Origin: Mytilus galloprovincialis
Taxonomy: Eukaryota; Mollusca; Bivalvia; Mytilida; Mytilidae
Assembly: GCF_965363235.1 (NCBI RefSeq)
Contig: NC_134839.1
Span: 61,223,560-61,287,559, forward strand
Direction: 5' to 3'
DNA length: 64,000 nt
Positions 62,445 through 64,000 of the stretch are shown piece by piece; positions within the stretch are counted from its first letter, which is position 1, and every line of letters starts with the position of its first letter. The notes under the pieces are model-generated. The model saw nothing but the letters and a program-made list of their open reading frames with translations. It ran no database searches and was not told the DNA's origin. The position numbers were made by a program, and so were the translations under genes.

Positions 62445-63721
62445 TATGTTCCTTCAGGATGTTTAACAAGGTATCTGCAATGTCAACAGTAAATATATCT
62501 GCATCATTATTTCCTAGGCAAATCTCCAATGAAAAAAATATATTAATAAGGTTATTATTCTGCGATTTTTGGTGTGTTGGTAGTATTCAAAGGAAATGTG
62601 ATAATTTGACGATTTGAAATTTTGTAATTACACACAGAATTATTATCATGCTTACTGCTACTTCGTGCATTATCACATGCATTACTTACGAGAGTTATAC
62701 AGTTCTGGTATTTGTACATCTTTCATTTTAAGAAAGTACGGTAGCACATCTTTATAACTCCCTCACGTACATCCTTCTGCAGCACATTGATCATAATCAT
62801 GTCTGCTACCTTGAACAAATGTTAAGTAGTTTATAGAACTTGATCCTCCTAGAACACGCCCACGCGGCCAAAATGATTTCTGCAAAGCAAATCAAAGTAC
62901 CTTAATATTATCATACTAAGAACTACATGTGCTTACATCTATGTCATTTTGTCTCAGGTAGATATGCATCGTATTGGTCATCATACCAAATCTACTTATT
63001 TTGATACAAACAAAGTAAAATCTGATCAAAAACCACTGATACCGTACCTGATCAACCATCGAGGTACTGTATCACACGCCCAGTCTTCATTAGACAATTG
63101 TAAACTACCAACTTTTAATGGAACACGTATATTGTCATTGTTTAGTTCAGATCCACCAGTTTCAAGTAACAACACTGATACATCATTGTCTTCTGAAAGT
63201 CTGCTAGTTATGACAGCTCCAGCTGATCCTGATCCAACTATGAATATCAGAAGAAATAAAATTACTGCTACTATAACCATAACAATGTTCTTGAGAGAGG
63301 TGGGTTCTATTTATATTTCATATTGGTTTGAAAGTAGGGACATTCTAAAAAAAATATTAGTATTATTATTTCCAATTAATATCAAAGCGTTACAATATTT
63401 AATAAAAAAGTTGCAAGGCAAAACAGTTTACACAATATACATATATTTTAAATACATTAGAAATATGTAATAACGTTTATATAAAGAAGAGGAATATCTT
63501 ATGGAAAGTTCCTTTCTAAATTTAAAGTATTATGAAATTTAAATATAAAATACATTTATAGAATAAGTTAAAAAAAAAAATAATCTTAAATAACTTGCCA
63601 CAACAATATAGTCATATGTTGAATTAACTTTGATATTAAGTGCTTCATCTGGATTGAGTTTTGAGGTAAACTAATACAGAACACCAAACAAAGCTGTTAT
63701 GACTGCAGCAATGTGTACCAT

Positions 63722-64000
63722 TGTCATAAATAAAGTAACCGGCATCATATAAAAACTTAGAAAAAGTGCAATTAAGAATCGAAGGTTTTTGACAATTTGT
63801 CTTTCTAGTAACAGTAACGTAACCAGATTTAAACGTATTTCAGTAAGAATGGGAATTCGGGCGATAACCTAGAATTGCTGAAAGATTAAAGACAATTGAC
63901 TCAAGTTCTGCTACTTCTTATATAACACGTCTTTTATTCCCTAAGACAATAGAACGAGTGTCACTTGTCGACCAGATCATGTTTACCCATCAGTAGAACC
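63722..64000. other. 5' flank of GMC copy 3
   Basis: Upstream of the degenerate first exon. Only the few bases next to the start resemble the copies 1 and 2 flank (GTCATAAATAAAGTAA versus GTCTGAAATAAAGTAA). No promoter motif claimed. Confidence 0.4.

Larger units (their letters stand above)
54143..63721 (-). pseudogene. GMC-family FAD oxidoreductase, copy 3 (truncated pseudogene)
   Basis: Exons in transcription order: 63721 to about 63600, 63237-63048, 62879-62690, 59877-59749, 59452-59331, 58040-57873, 56071-55933, 54303-54143. Exon 1 has TAG after 16 codons (Trp in copies 1 and 2) and two extra bases at the donor. Exon 2 is 19 nt shorter (QKYSHRA region lost) and shifts frame. Exon 3 has TGA where the others encode Gly-Trp. 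Exons 4-8 are open, with splice sites intact: YHSKGGYVPITETRE (4), [15 protein letters not shown] (6), [20 protein letters not shown] (7). Exon 7 is 12 nt shorter, in frame. Exons 9-11, including catalytic His and Asn, are absent. It is much more diverged than copies 1 and 2, so an older duplicate. Confidence 0.9.

Noticed and set aside
62314-62529. 71-codon ORF across the hairpin element
   Set aside because: Half of it is one hairpin arm and half the flanking repeat; the other arm does not keep the frame.
62949-63470. 173-codon plus-strand ORF
   Set aside because: It is the antisense shadow of GMC copy 3 exon 2 and its flanks, with no family resemblance.

Overview
This is animal nuclear DNA: AT-rich, with intron-split genes on both strands, long introns and dense interspersed repeats. 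The repeat vocabulary fits a mytilid mussel (Mytilus or close kin). Examples are the GACGCGCGTTTCGTCTAC family, the CCAATGAGACAAC / CATACCACATCTTC element ends, and Helitron-like elements ending in CTAG or CTGG. That species guess rests on recall and no search was run.

Gene order, left to right: (1) GMC oxidoreductase copy 1, minus strand, 1-11440, cut by the left edge inside exon 10; (2) an unidentified 105-codon ORF, plus strand, 12889-13206; (3) an LSM2 (U6 snRNA-associated Sm-like) gene, minus strand, 15218-20458; (4) a PSMB1 (20S proteasome beta-6) gene, plus strand, 20713-35234, head-to-head with LSM2 across a 254-bp shared promoter containing GTCACGTGAC; (5) GMC copy 2, minus strand, 37239-49217, complete, 11 exons and 607 residues; (6) the second copy of the 105-codon ORF, plus strand, 50666-50983; (7) GMC copy 3, minus strand, 54143-63721, a pseudogene missing its last three exons.

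The left 13.7 kb (1-13706) and 37803-51483 are near-identical direct copies. The LSM2-PSMB1 block lies between them. Copy 3 is older and much more diverged. The GMC genes were reconstructed exon by exon with splice sites and phases. They share an unusual GC-AG first intron in copies 1 and 2.

The most surprising part is the LSM2-PSMB1 block. LSM2 exon 2 lies inside a 1403-bp tandem duplication, so it is present twice. LSM2 exon 4 carries a one-base frameshift and a Gly-to-Cys change in the Sm2 motif. PSMB1 exon 2 lacks three residues. PSMB1 exon 3 has lost four bases and its GT donor. Either the pair is a decaying duplicate with an intact partner elsewhere, or this stretch of assembly has errors; the window cannot decide.

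Mobile and repeat structure includes a 778-bp TA-target DNA transposon present only in GMC copy 1, a 1.6-kb inverted-repeat element studded with the word TCGCCCCACTT, nested Helitron-like elements in PSMB1 introns 1 and 4, a 432-bp hairpin element in GMC copy 3, and a 583-bp duplication of the GMC copy 2 promoter and first codons inside its own intron 2, bracketed by long GA arrays. No LTR element, tRNA, rRNA or CRISPR array was recognised.
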